Assembly: GCF_900637955.1 (NCBI RefSeq)
Contig: NZ_LR134476.1
Location: forward strand, 1,302,001 to 1,366,000
Source of the DNA: Trueperella bialowiezensis
Lineage (GTDB): Bacteria > Actinomycetota > Actinomycetes > Actinomycetales > Actinomycetaceae
Length of the DNA stretch: 64,000 nt
Direction: 5' to 3'
Under the pieces are notes generated by a model. It worked only from the letters and a program-made list of their open reading frames with translations, was not told the DNA's origin and ran no database searches. The first letter of the stretch is position 1; every line of letters begins with the position of its first letter. Positions 25,073 through 32,195 of this stretch are shown one piece after another. The position numbers and the translations under genes are program-made.

Positions 25073-25126
25073 CTATAATTTAAATTATAGATTTCGGCGA
25101 GCGGGGCTGGTGGTCATAATTTAGCG
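25073..25126. repeat. R4 AT-rich palindrome, copy 2 (centre and right arm)
   Basis: CTATAATTTAAATTATAG, then ATTTCGGCGAGC, then TCATAATTTAGCGA repeats copy 1 with only a few changes. The left arm is diverged. It lies 65 bp upstream of the AlbA_2/HATPase start codon, in the same orientation as copy 1. Confidence 0.8.
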
Positions 25127-25151
25127 ATGCCGTAGGCCGGGTAGAAATCAA

Positions 25152-25215
25152 CTTCCCACCTAACTTCCCACTTAACATAACACTTTGGGAAGTTGGTGGG
25201 AAGTTAAGTGGGAAG
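25152..25215. repeat. R5 nested inverted repeat (CTTCCCAC motif)
   Basis: CTTCCCACCTAACTTCCCAC and, inverted, GTGGGAAGTTAAGTGGGAAG form a long two-block stem around TTAACATAACACTTTGGGAA. It sits 10 bp beyond the stop of the MccF-like gene and could terminate it, but the doubled CTTCCCAC block also resembles a protein-binding repeat. Confidence 0.7.
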
Positions 25216-25225
25216 CTTGAACGGC

Positions 25226-26284
25226 TTACAGCGCGTCGTAAAACGCTGTGACCTTTCTGTTAACGGCGTCGACCTCGATTTTTCCGCCGTAGGGAATCAC
25301 GTATTGCGGGCGCAGATGACCAATAGGAAGCCCCAAAACACGCGGTAAACCAGGCTGGTATCTGCCGATCTCAGCGGAGATCGCGCCGAGGAAGGCGGTA
25401 GCTTCGGCTGGATCGGGCGCGAGCCGCTGTTCGTCGTCGTGAATTATTTGCCCGCCGTCTCGTGAATGCGGTGGAAGGCCAAAAAGGACGGCGCCCACGA
25501 CGTCGAAGTATCCCGCCTCACCGAACGCGCGGACGAATTTGAGGACGTTGCCCTCTCCGAGATGCTCGTCGGAAAGCTCGAAGAAAAGAATGGCGCCGCA
25601 CAGTTGGTCCGGAGAGGGCAGTTCATTCATGATTGCGAGCTGAAGGAGGGTTTGCACGCATCCGCCCCACGACCTGCCAGTGACTATCCGCGCCTCGCCG
25701 TCCCAGAGGTAGTCGGGGTAGGGTGCTCGCAGGCCGCCCTCGGTCAACGCGATCGGGGACTGCCAGTCGTGCCCGCGCACCTCATAATCGGCGGGGCGTG
25801 CGAGTTCAAGGGAACCCGTGCCGGCAAGCACTTTCTTCAGCGACGCGGCGTGCATCTGATCGACGGACGGCCCCGCGCCAAGCTGGACCTGCGTCGAACC
25901 ACCGTAGAAACTTGTGCGACCCAATTTCCACAAAAAGTTACAGATGGCCGTGTTGTCGGAATATCCAACGAACGGAACCCGGCTCGCGGCTAGCGCATCC
26001 GGATCGAGGTGCTTGAGTAGAGTGATCGAGTCATTCCCGCCGACGACGGCGAAAATCGCCGCGCAATCACCTCGGCTGCTGGCTACGTTGATGTCGGCTG
26101 CGCGCTCGCGAGCGGGAAGGCTCTCGCGAACCGATGGGTATTCGACGGGCGGCAACTGGAACTTATCGCGAATCCGGCGCATCGCCTGAGCGTGTACCGC
26201 CGGGCCGATGAGCGCGGCCGGAGTAGACGGAGCGACGACGGCGACGTGTCTGCGATCGATGTGCTGGCTGGTCATCGTGTTCAT
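25226..26284 (-). CDS. S66 LD-carboxypeptidase / MccF-like peptidase
   Basis: A 352-aa cytoplasmic serine peptidase of family S66. The nucleophile is in FVGYSDNTAICNFLW (Ser about residue 109), the glutamate in LFFELSDEHLGEG (about 235), and the histidine in LPIGHLRPQYVIPYG (about 325). The Asn-Asp 'GGNDS' segment precedes the elbow. MccF enzymes detoxify microcin-C-like aminoacyl-nucleotide antibiotics; LdcA recycles murein tetrapeptides. The 'GYSDNT' spacing and position inside a defence-like cluster favour MccF, but sequence alone does not settle it. The stop is followed by R5. Confidence 0.82.
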   Translation of the reverse strand: MNTMTSQHIDRRHVAVVAPSTPAALIGPAVHAQAMRRIRDKFQLPPVEYPSVRESLPARERAADINVASSRGDCAAIFAVVGGNDSITLLKHLDPDALAASRVPFVGYSDNTAICNFLWKLGRTSFYGGSTQVQLGAGPSVDQMHAASLKKVLAGTGSLELARPADYEVRGHDWQSPIALTEGGLRAPYPDYLWDGEARIVTGRSWGGCVQTLLQLAIMNELPSPDQLCGAILFFELSDEHLGEGNVLKFVRAFGEAGYFDVVGAVLFGLPPHSRDGGQIIHDDEQRLAPDPAEATAFLGAISAEIGRYQPGLPRVLGLPIGHLRPQYVIPYGGKIEVDAVNRKVTAFYDAL

Positions 26285-26318
26285 GCTACACCGCCGCCCC
26301 GATCGCCTGAGAAGCGGT

Positions 26319-29300
26319 TCACGCGCCCGCTACGGCGCGAGCGCTCAGGTACAGATCCGGCGGTAGCTCGTGGTGCAAATCCCACACCACCTGCATAGGC
26401 TTCGAACCCTGCACGAACTTTAGGGTTGCCGGCCCAGCAAAGGTGTAGGCGGCTCCACCACCGAACTCGTCGGTTTTGTGGGTGCGAATAAAAAGAGCCA
26501 CGTTCGAAGAACCACTCGAATAGCGGCGCCCGGTCGGCGAATCGGCGGGCGTCGTCGCCTGCGACTCCCAGTGGAACGAATCCGCGCTCATCGCATAGTC
26601 GCGATACATCGTGTGCGGAGAAAAGTCCGCTTCCGACTTCACGAGCGTCACGAGCAGCGCGTCGAGGTTCAGTTCCTTCGAATAGTGCACACCTTCGCGC
26701 ATTGAACCCGGCTTTTGCCCAGAAAAGTTTTTCCCGACGTCGATCGCAGCCAGTAATTCTTCACGCGAATAATCAGCGCCCACGAACAAAGGCACACTGG
26801 AAAGCTTGTCATCCGCCCACTTGGGATTAGCGACGAGCGCCTCATCACGGGCGAGCCGAACAGCGAAAATCTGCCGAAGCTCCTCGGCCAGGCCCGGTAC
26901 GGAACGCAGAATCTGCAAGGCCTCGTTGACATCTCCGATGTTCTTCCCGTCGTATTTTCCAGTGGGGAAGAAAGAATAAGCAAGCATGTGCGCGTAACGG
27001 GACCGACGCACGTCGTCGGGCACCACGGGCTCTGAACTCATCAAGAGCTCCACGTACTGAGCCGCTCGTTCGGCGTCGTTGACCCGAGCCAGATTACGAA
27101 GCCGAACGCGCACCCCATCCCACTGCCCGGGAGGCTCCTGCCCGGTTGCGGCGAGTTGGGTGATCCGCCACCAACTCCATGGAGCTTTAACCCCGCGTCC
27201 GCCCGCCTTATCACGCGCGTACAGATCTGGAAGATCGTGCATGGAATCTTCCAAATATTGTTCGAGCATGTAATCGACCGGCGACACCCCACGCTGCTCC
27301 GCCGAGATCCGCACATCCTGCACGACGTCCTTAAAACGCACCCGAATCTTATCGCGCACCGATCGCAAAACCGCGTCCTGCGAATACTCGTCAAGCACGA
27401 TCTGACACCCCGACGGAAGGGAAGGAAAACCCTGCTCCACCGCCTTTTCGAGAGCCCTCCCACTCTTGCCGCTCAGCACCCGAAACTTCCGGTGGATCGC
27501 AAAGTCGCGCGCCTGATTGCCCACAAAATCAAGCACGGTGAGCACGGCTTTTCCGGGAGCGCGGCGCAGCCCTCGGCCGAGCTGTTGCAAGAAAACGGTA
27601 GGCGACGACGTCGGGCGCAACATGAGCAACGTGTCCACCGAAGGGATGTCAACGCCCTCGTTGAAAATATCCACCGCGCAAATAATCTGAAGCTCGCCGC
27701 GTGCTAGCGCATCGAGTGCGCCTTGCCGAGTCTGCGGATCCGTGTTTCGCGACGTGATAGCGACGGCGTGGAGGCCCGCCTCAGTGAACTTAGCGGCCAT
27801 GTACTCGGCATGCGCAATATCAACACAAAAACACAGGGCGCGCATCGTGCCCGGATCGAGCACCCGATTCTCCAAAGAACGCAAGATCAGCCTGAACCTG
27901 GCATCGTTGGCCGTAAACAGCCGAGAAAGCTCGGCCGAATCATATTCACCAGCGCGCACGGTCACCTGTGAAAGATCGGTTCCGTCGTTGTTCATAAAAT
28001 AATGGAACGGAACGAGCAGATCCTCGTCGAGTGCCTCCCACAGCCGCAACTCCGTGGCGATACGGCCGCCGAAAAACTCGTGGGCGACGTTCACGCCGTC
28101 GCCGCGCTCCGGCGTCGCAGTTAACCCCACGAGCTCACGCCACTGCAGGTGATCCAGCAGGCGACGATACGAAGCGGCCTCCGCGTGGTGGAACTCGTCG
28201 ATGATGACGATGTCGAAAAAGTCCGGCGGAATCGCTTCGAGCGCGTGAGCATGCAGCGACTGAATCGTGGCAAACAACGTGTTGCCGCGGGAGGCCAGTA
28301 AATCCAGTGTGGCACGCGCGATCGGCCCTGAGTCCGTGCCCAACACGCCGAAATTATCGCGCTTAATCACTTCCGTAAAAGTGGCCCGGGCCTGCTGAAG
28401 AATCTCGTTCCGATGTGCAACAAACAACGTGCGCGGCGTGCGGCCAAGCTCAACTGCAAGCTGCTCGCTCACACGCTTCCAATCAAGCGCGCTCACCACC
28501 GTCTTACCCGTGCCCGTTGCCGCCACCACAAGGTTTTCGTGGTGGCCATGACGGCGAGACAGTGCCAGATCGTCAAGCATCCGCCGCTGATACGGATAGG
28601 GACGCACCTCAAGCGGAGAATAATCCACGCCGGCGGACACGAGAGCGGCTGGCGAACGTCCGCCGCCGGGCGTGTGCCCAGCCGCCTCCTCGAGAGCGCG
28701 GTCGAGCCGGGCGGCGTCGCGATCAGGTACGTACTCCTCGAAAGCCGGAGAATTCCAATAAGACTCGAACGTTGCCTGAAACTTTGCAAAAACCGCGGGA
28801 GTGCTCGTGTGAGCTAAGCGCACATTCCATTCCACACCATCCAACATGGCCGAGCGAGAAAGATTCGACGACCCAACGAATGCCGTATGAAACCCCGTAT
28901 TGCGCCTAATCAGCCACGATTTCGCATGTAGCCGCGTGGAACGCCCGTCATAAGCCACGCGCACCTGCGCCCCAAAATCTTGCACAAGGCGGTCAAGCGC
29001 TTTACGCTCAGTCACGCCCAAATACGTGGACGTCACAATCCGCAGCGGAACCCCACGATCCCGCAGCAATTGCAACGGCTGCAGGAGTGTGTGCAGCCCA
29101 GTCCACTTCACGAACGCCATGATGACGTCTACCGCGTCAGCCGAAAAGAATTCCGACGCCAGCTCAGAGTTGATCGACGGCTCCTGGGCCGCATTCGTGA
29201 GCAGCACAGCATCAGTGAGCGGCGTGTTCGGGCGGCGCAACGACGCCGAACCAGCATCCGCCTTCAACTCAAGGAGTTTTTGCGCCTGGTGCGCGTCGGT

Positions 29301-29621
29301 GAGCTCAAGGGTAGACGCGTCAATCGTATGCAACATTTGGGACGCCAGTTTGAGCTGGTCGGAAGCATCCAATGCCTGAAGGGCGGTGCTCAGACGGTCC
29401 GCAACGTGTTGGCTGAGCACCGCCGGAACATCTACCTGGTCAACAGCGCGCAACTCCACGCGGTCACGCACATCGGCAAACCGTTCGCGTATGTGGGAAT
29501 CAAAAACTATTTCGTACAGGCCGACAGTTGGGGTGTCCGTGGCAGGTTCGGGTTCGCCAGGTGTGGACTTGCCGGGTTCTGGCACGCCGGGATTGGTCTC
29601 GCTGCCCTTGCTTTCTCGCAT
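26319..29621 (-). CDS. PLD-nuclease / superfamily II helicase / DUF3427 fusion protein
   Basis: 1100 aa. Residues about 1-35 are a Pro/Glu/Thr-rich tail. An N-terminal phospholipase-D-like domain (about 130-310) has one HKD motif, LHAKSWLIRRNTGFHTAFVG followed by SSNLSRSAML. A SF2 helicase core (about 340-740) shows AATGTGKT (Walker A), IIDEFHHAEA (DExH), LTATPER, EGVDIPSVD and QLGRGLRR (motif VI). The C-terminal 330 residues match DUF3427. This layout is known from genomes and is often found near restriction and anti-phage genes; its biochemistry is largely undefined. The ribosome site before ATG 29621 is weak. Confidence 0.85.
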   Translation of the reverse strand: MRESKGSETNPGVPEPGKSTPGEPEPATDTPTVGLYEIVFDSHIRERFADVRDRVELRAVDQVDVPAVLSQHVADRLSTALQALDASDQLKLASQMLHTIDASTLELTDAHQAQKLLELKADAGSASLRRPNTPLTDAVLLTNAAQEPSINSELASEFFSADAVDVIMAFVKWTGLHTLLQPLQLLRDRGVPLRIVTSTYLGVTERKALDRLVQDFGAQVRVAYDGRSTRLHAKSWLIRRNTGFHTAFVGSSNLSRSAMLDGVEWNVRLAHTSTPAVFAKFQATFESYWNSPAFEEYVPDRDAARLDRALEEAAGHTPGGGRSPAALVSAGVDYSPLEVRPYPYQRRMLDDLALSRRHGHHENLVVAATGTGKTVVSALDWKRVSEQLAVELGRTPRTLFVAHRNEILQQARATFTEVIKRDNFGVLGTDSGPIARATLDLLASRGNTLFATIQSLHAHALEAIPPDFFDIVIIDEFHHAEAASYRRLLDHLQWRELVGLTATPERGDGVNVAHEFFGGRIATELRLWEALDEDLLVPFHYFMNNDGTDLSQVTVRAGEYDSAELSRLFTANDARFRLILRSLENRVLDPGTMRALCFCVDIAHAEYMAAKFTEAGLHAVAITSRNTDPQTRQGALDALARGELQIICAVDIFNEGVDIPSVDTLLMLRPTSSPTVFLQQLGRGLRRAPGKAVLTVLDFVGNQARDFAIHRKFRVLSGKSGRALEKAVEQGFPSLPSGCQIVLDEYSQDAVLRSVRDKIRVRFKDVVQDVRISAEQRGVSPVDYMLEQYLEDSMHDLPDLYARDKAGGRGVKAPWSWWRITQLAATGQEPPGQWDGVRVRLRNLARVNDAERAAQYVELLMSSEPVVPDDVRRSRYAHMLAYSFFPTGKYDGKNIGDVNEALQILRSVPGLAEELRQIFAVRLARDEALVANPKWADDKLSSVPLFVGADYSREELLAAIDVGKNFSGQKPGSMREGVHYSKELNLDALLVTLVKSEADFSPHTMYRDYAMSADSFHWESQATTPADSPTGRRYSSGSSNVALFIRTHKTDEFGGGAAYTFAGPATLKFVQGSKPMQVVWDLHHELPPDLYLSARAVAGA

Positions 29622-29689
29622 GGGACCAGGTTATAGCCAACTGGGTGTGCGCGCAGCACGTTGTTTCGACTGGGTGTGCTTCGGCGAGC

Positions 29690-29763
29690 GGAAACTTTTC
29701 ACGCTATAGCCGGAGATCTTGGCATATGCGAAGATAACCCGCCACGGCGTGAAAAGTTTCCGG
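29690..29763. repeat. R1 palindromic element, copy 2
   Basis: GGAAACTTTTCACGCTATAG opens and GGCGTGAAAAGTTTCCGG closes the element, giving long terminal inverted repeats. The inner arms around CATATG are partly eroded. It lies between the helicase gene start and the nucleotidyltransferase stop. Confidence 0.85.
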
Positions 29764-29792
29764 TCATCCGGCCCAGCCTGCTAGTTTTTGGT

Positions 29793-30149
29793 TTAGAAGC
29801 TGCGATCATGATCAACGGAAACTGCTTGAGATCTCGCGTGGTCTGCGGCGTAGCCCTCCGACTTACTCGACATCACATCAACTCGGTGTCCGAGCATTTC
29901 GCTCAACTGAATTTCTAGCGCGGTCAGATTGAAGTAGCTTGCGCCAGGCAGGAATTCAACTAAGAGATCGTAGTCTGAACTGCTTGTTGCCTCGCCCCTG
30001 GCGACCGAACCAAAAACCCAGAATTGTCCGGTGCCTTTATGATTCTTGATGGCATCACGGATGTCCTCTTCGGCAGCCTGAAGCTGCTCCAGCGACGGGA
30101 TTTTTTCCGCTGCTATGCCAACCAGAACACAAGAGAGAGAAGCTGGCAT
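29793..30149 (-). CDS. MNT-type nucleotidyltransferase-fold protein, without visible HEPN partner
   Basis: The 118-aa protein has the minimal nucleotidyltransferase signature FWVFGSVARGEATSSSDYDL followed by LVEFLPG: GS then SDxDL with a third acidic residue (E). This is the MntA/DUF86-partner class, in which the enzyme AMPylates a HEPN ribonuclease toxin to neutralise it. In standard MNT-HEPN modules the HEPN gene is adjacent; here the neighbours are R1 copy 2 and a MerR regulator, so the antitoxin-like half is an orphan. The gene begins 25 bp after the MerR stop on the same strand; no strong ribosome site is visible. Confidence 0.75.
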   Translation of the reverse strand: MPASLSCVLVGIAAEKIPSLEQLQAAEEDIRDAIKNHKGTGQFWVFGSVARGEATSSSDYDLLVEFLPGASYFNLTALEIQLSEMLGHRVDVMSSKSEGYAADHARSQAVSVDHDRSF

Positions 30150-30174
30150 GTCAGATTACAGTTGAGGTGCCGGG

Positions 30175-31191
30175 CTAATCGAGCGTGATGCTCATTTCCA
30201 GTTGAGTAGCCCCGTGCGGGTTCTCCGCGCTGACTTCCTGAACCACTTTCTGCCGGATCTCTCGAGGTTCGGTGATGCCATGTTCCTCTAGATACAGCGA
30301 GAGTGCGATTGCTTCAGCTGTGGGGAGAGGCCCTCCTGGCAGCAGTTCCTCTATTACGTCGTCGTCGCAAGCCCCGTTGGCGTCGCCGTCGGCGCTGTCG
30401 GAATCGTCTACCTGTGAACTGGTGTCGGCGAAGCTCGCGGTTCGAATCCAAACCTCGGTGCGCTCTGGTAACACCCCAGAGACTACTTCAGCCGAGATTT
30501 CCGCATCCGCGCGGAAATCGGCGGGGAGCGGGCCGGGGATTGCGAAACATAGCCCGATGACAATGCGGGTGGGCTTAGTCTTATCGACCTGCAAACTCGT
30601 CCACGAGTTCGCTATGAACCCGGTGTTTTCCACCGGTTCGTCCGTCTGGGAAACTGCGGTTTCGTCGCTGTGAATTTCGGCGCTGGCGTCAGTTGCGAAA
30701 ACCTCTGACAAGCTCGTCAGCAGAGTTACTAAATCCCCCTCCAACCGAGAGAACACTTCTTCGGTCGAAGCCATTTCGTTTTCCAACTCGGCGGCGTCCA
30801 CAACGGCCGAAACCCCTGCCCAGTGTGTTAGGCGTGCTCGTCGTTCGCGTACAGGATTAACTCGCTGTAAGTCGGTGTTCCACGTAGCTGCACGCTCCAA
30901 AGCCCAATCCTCAAGGCGCCGCTGAACCTGCAACTGGTCGCGGCGAACGGCTAATTGTGCGTCGATCTCATCGGGATGGGACAAGACCTGCCGCATTTCG
31001 GCAATCCCCATTCCCGTCGCTCGTAATAGCCGCAACAGGCCGGCCTGCTTCAACTGCTCGGCCTGATAGTAGCGATACCCGCTAAACTCATCCACGCGGG
31101 CAGCCTCAAGCAGCCCGATGTCGTGATAGTAGCGCAACGTTTTTACGTTCAGTCCAGTGCTATGGGAAAACTCCCCGATGCTGATGCTCAT
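30175..31191 (-). CDS. MerR-family transcriptional regulator with long C-terminal domain
   Basis: ATG 31191 follows AAGGAG by 4 nt. The 338-aa protein has an N-terminal winged helix (SIGEFSHSTGLNVKTLRYYH, then SGYRYYQAEQLKQAGLL), a dimerisation coiled coil (about 80-115), and an acidic C-terminal region of over 200 residues without recognisable effector motif. Length is well above the usual 110-280. A minus-strand promoter with a 19-bp spacer and a dyad TCCAGTTACTGGA (31246-31276) is the classic MerR architecture and implies autoregulation. Confidence 0.85.
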   Translation of the reverse strand: MSISIGEFSHSTGLNVKTLRYYHDIGLLEAARVDEFSGYRYYQAEQLKQAGLLRLLRATGMGIAEMRQVLSHPDEIDAQLAVRRDQLQVQRRLEDWALERAATWNTDLQRVNPVRERRARLTHWAGVSAVVDAAELENEMASTEEVFSRLEGDLVTLLTSLSEVFATDASAEIHSDETAVSQTDEPVENTGFIANSWTSLQVDKTKPTRIVIGLCFAIPGPLPADFRADAEISAEVVSGVLPERTEVWIRTASFADTSSQVDDSDSADGDANGACDDDVIEELLPGGPLPTAEAIALSLYLEEHGITEPREIRQKVVQEVSAENPHGATQLEMSITLD

Positions 31192-31245
31192 CTTGCTCCT
31201 TCGTATTAGGCTTCGCCGGCGCGCGGCCGTTGGCCTCGTAGTTTC

Positions 31246-31276
31246 AGTGTGGGCTATCCAGTTACTGGAGAGTCAA
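31246..31276 (-). promoter_or_regulatory. MerR-type promoter/operator
   Basis: Read on the minus strand, TTGACT (31276-31271) and CACACT (31251-31246) are separated by 19 bp holding the perfect dyad TCCAGTAACTGGA. An over-long spacer with an inverted repeat is the hallmark of promoters twisted open by MerR proteins. It drives the MerR gene 55 bp downstream. Confidence 0.65.
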
Positions 31277-31335
31277 GCCTGAACTCAAAAGAGGAATTAA
31301 GAACTGGTACGCGACGAGTCACTCAGCGACGCTCC

Positions 31336-31713
31336 CTATTTTCGGTATACAGACTTAAACGTTCCTATCCGAGTATGATCTGCTGTGCCGAAATTTGCTG
31401 GCTTGGGGGTCTTTTTGGAGCCGGTCATCAGGTCTCCTACGTCTGGCCGAACTCGCTGGATTGGCCATTCTTTAATCGCGGGTCTGCCAGAGCTTTTGAG
31501 AAGCTCGCCAGGTTTTCCTTTTAGCTTCAGGCGGGTGCGGTACGGTGCAACATCGTGGCAGTAGGCAACCACATCAAACGTGACTATTTCGTGAATTACC
31601 GCATTGCCGTCTTGCGCATAGATCTTATTCACGCTGACCACATTAAAGGGCTTAGCCCATCCTACCGGCGCAGGCGATTCAGGCTTGAAGAGGTTTCGTA
31701 GGAACTTCAACAT
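31336..31713 (-). CDS. Hypothetical protein
   Basis: A 125-aa basic protein starting at ATG 31713 with GAGGAG upstream, which supports it as a real gene. It has no signal peptide or transmembrane helix. Segments include KPFNVVSVNKIYAQDGNAVI, then HEIVTFDVVAYCHDVAPYRT, probably beta-rich. No family is recognised. It is divergent from the lactococcin-972-type transporter and upstream of the MerR gene, with its own promoter region likely in 31714-31780. Confidence 0.55.
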   Translation of the reverse strand: MLKFLRNLFKPESPAPVGWAKPFNVVSVNKIYAQDGNAVIHEIVTFDVVAYCHDVAPYRTRLKLKGKPGELLKSSGRPAIKEWPIQRVRPDVGDLMTGSKKTPKPANFGTADHTRIGTFKSVYRK

Positions 31714-32195
31714 AGGACTCCTCGCGAAGCAAGTTCAGCAGGCGCTGTTATACGCATTCTAATGTATGAAACGCGACGGCAATAGCCCTCACTCGGGAAC
31801 ATGTAACACTAATCCGACCCTTCTAATAGTCCTTTCCACGCGTTATTGCTACCACAGCAATAAATCCGGACTCGAGGGTAATCTCAACGCCGCCACTCGT
31901 CACTGGGCTACATTAGCCCCTGCGACTTCGAAACCAAACACACTACCAACCAACAAGTTAAGAACGCAGCTTAAACAAATGTCCACAATTTGCGGGTAAC
32001 CCCACACTTCGGCGAACCGCGGTAGGTGGGCAAACAACTCTCAGCGCGCTAAGCGAGGGGCTATTGACAGGTCGTACTGGGCAAAGGTTCGCTGCGGCTA
32101 CTAGAGACTTGATAGTCTAACTTCAAGACTCATCGGTGGCGTTGGCGGCAAGACAACTATCCGCCAACGCCACCTCAACCAGACCGTACGAGAAG
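31714..32195. other. Gene-free interval upstream of the lactococcin-972-type transporter
   Basis: About 480 bp hold R2 copy C (31839-31878) and otherwise unique sequence. A 77-codon open frame from 31766 runs straight through the repeat and lacks a ribosome site. TTGACA occurs at 32064-32069 without a convincing -10 at the right spacing. I searched by eye for a short secreted bacteriocin precursor here and saw none. Confidence 0.6.
31839..31878. repeat. R2 palindromic repeat, copy C (short form)
   Basis: The hairpin TTATTGCT-ACCAC-AGCAATAA has a perfect 8-bp stem and is followed by TCCGGACTCGAGGG, the inverted form of the R2 box. Only one of the two R2 hairpins is kept. The loop ACCAC is identical to that in copy D. 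Confidence 0.75.

Noticed and set aside
31766-31999. 77-codon frame as a possible bacteriocin precursor
   Set aside because: It lacks a ribosome site and a signal peptide, and runs through R2 copy C; composition is not protein-like.
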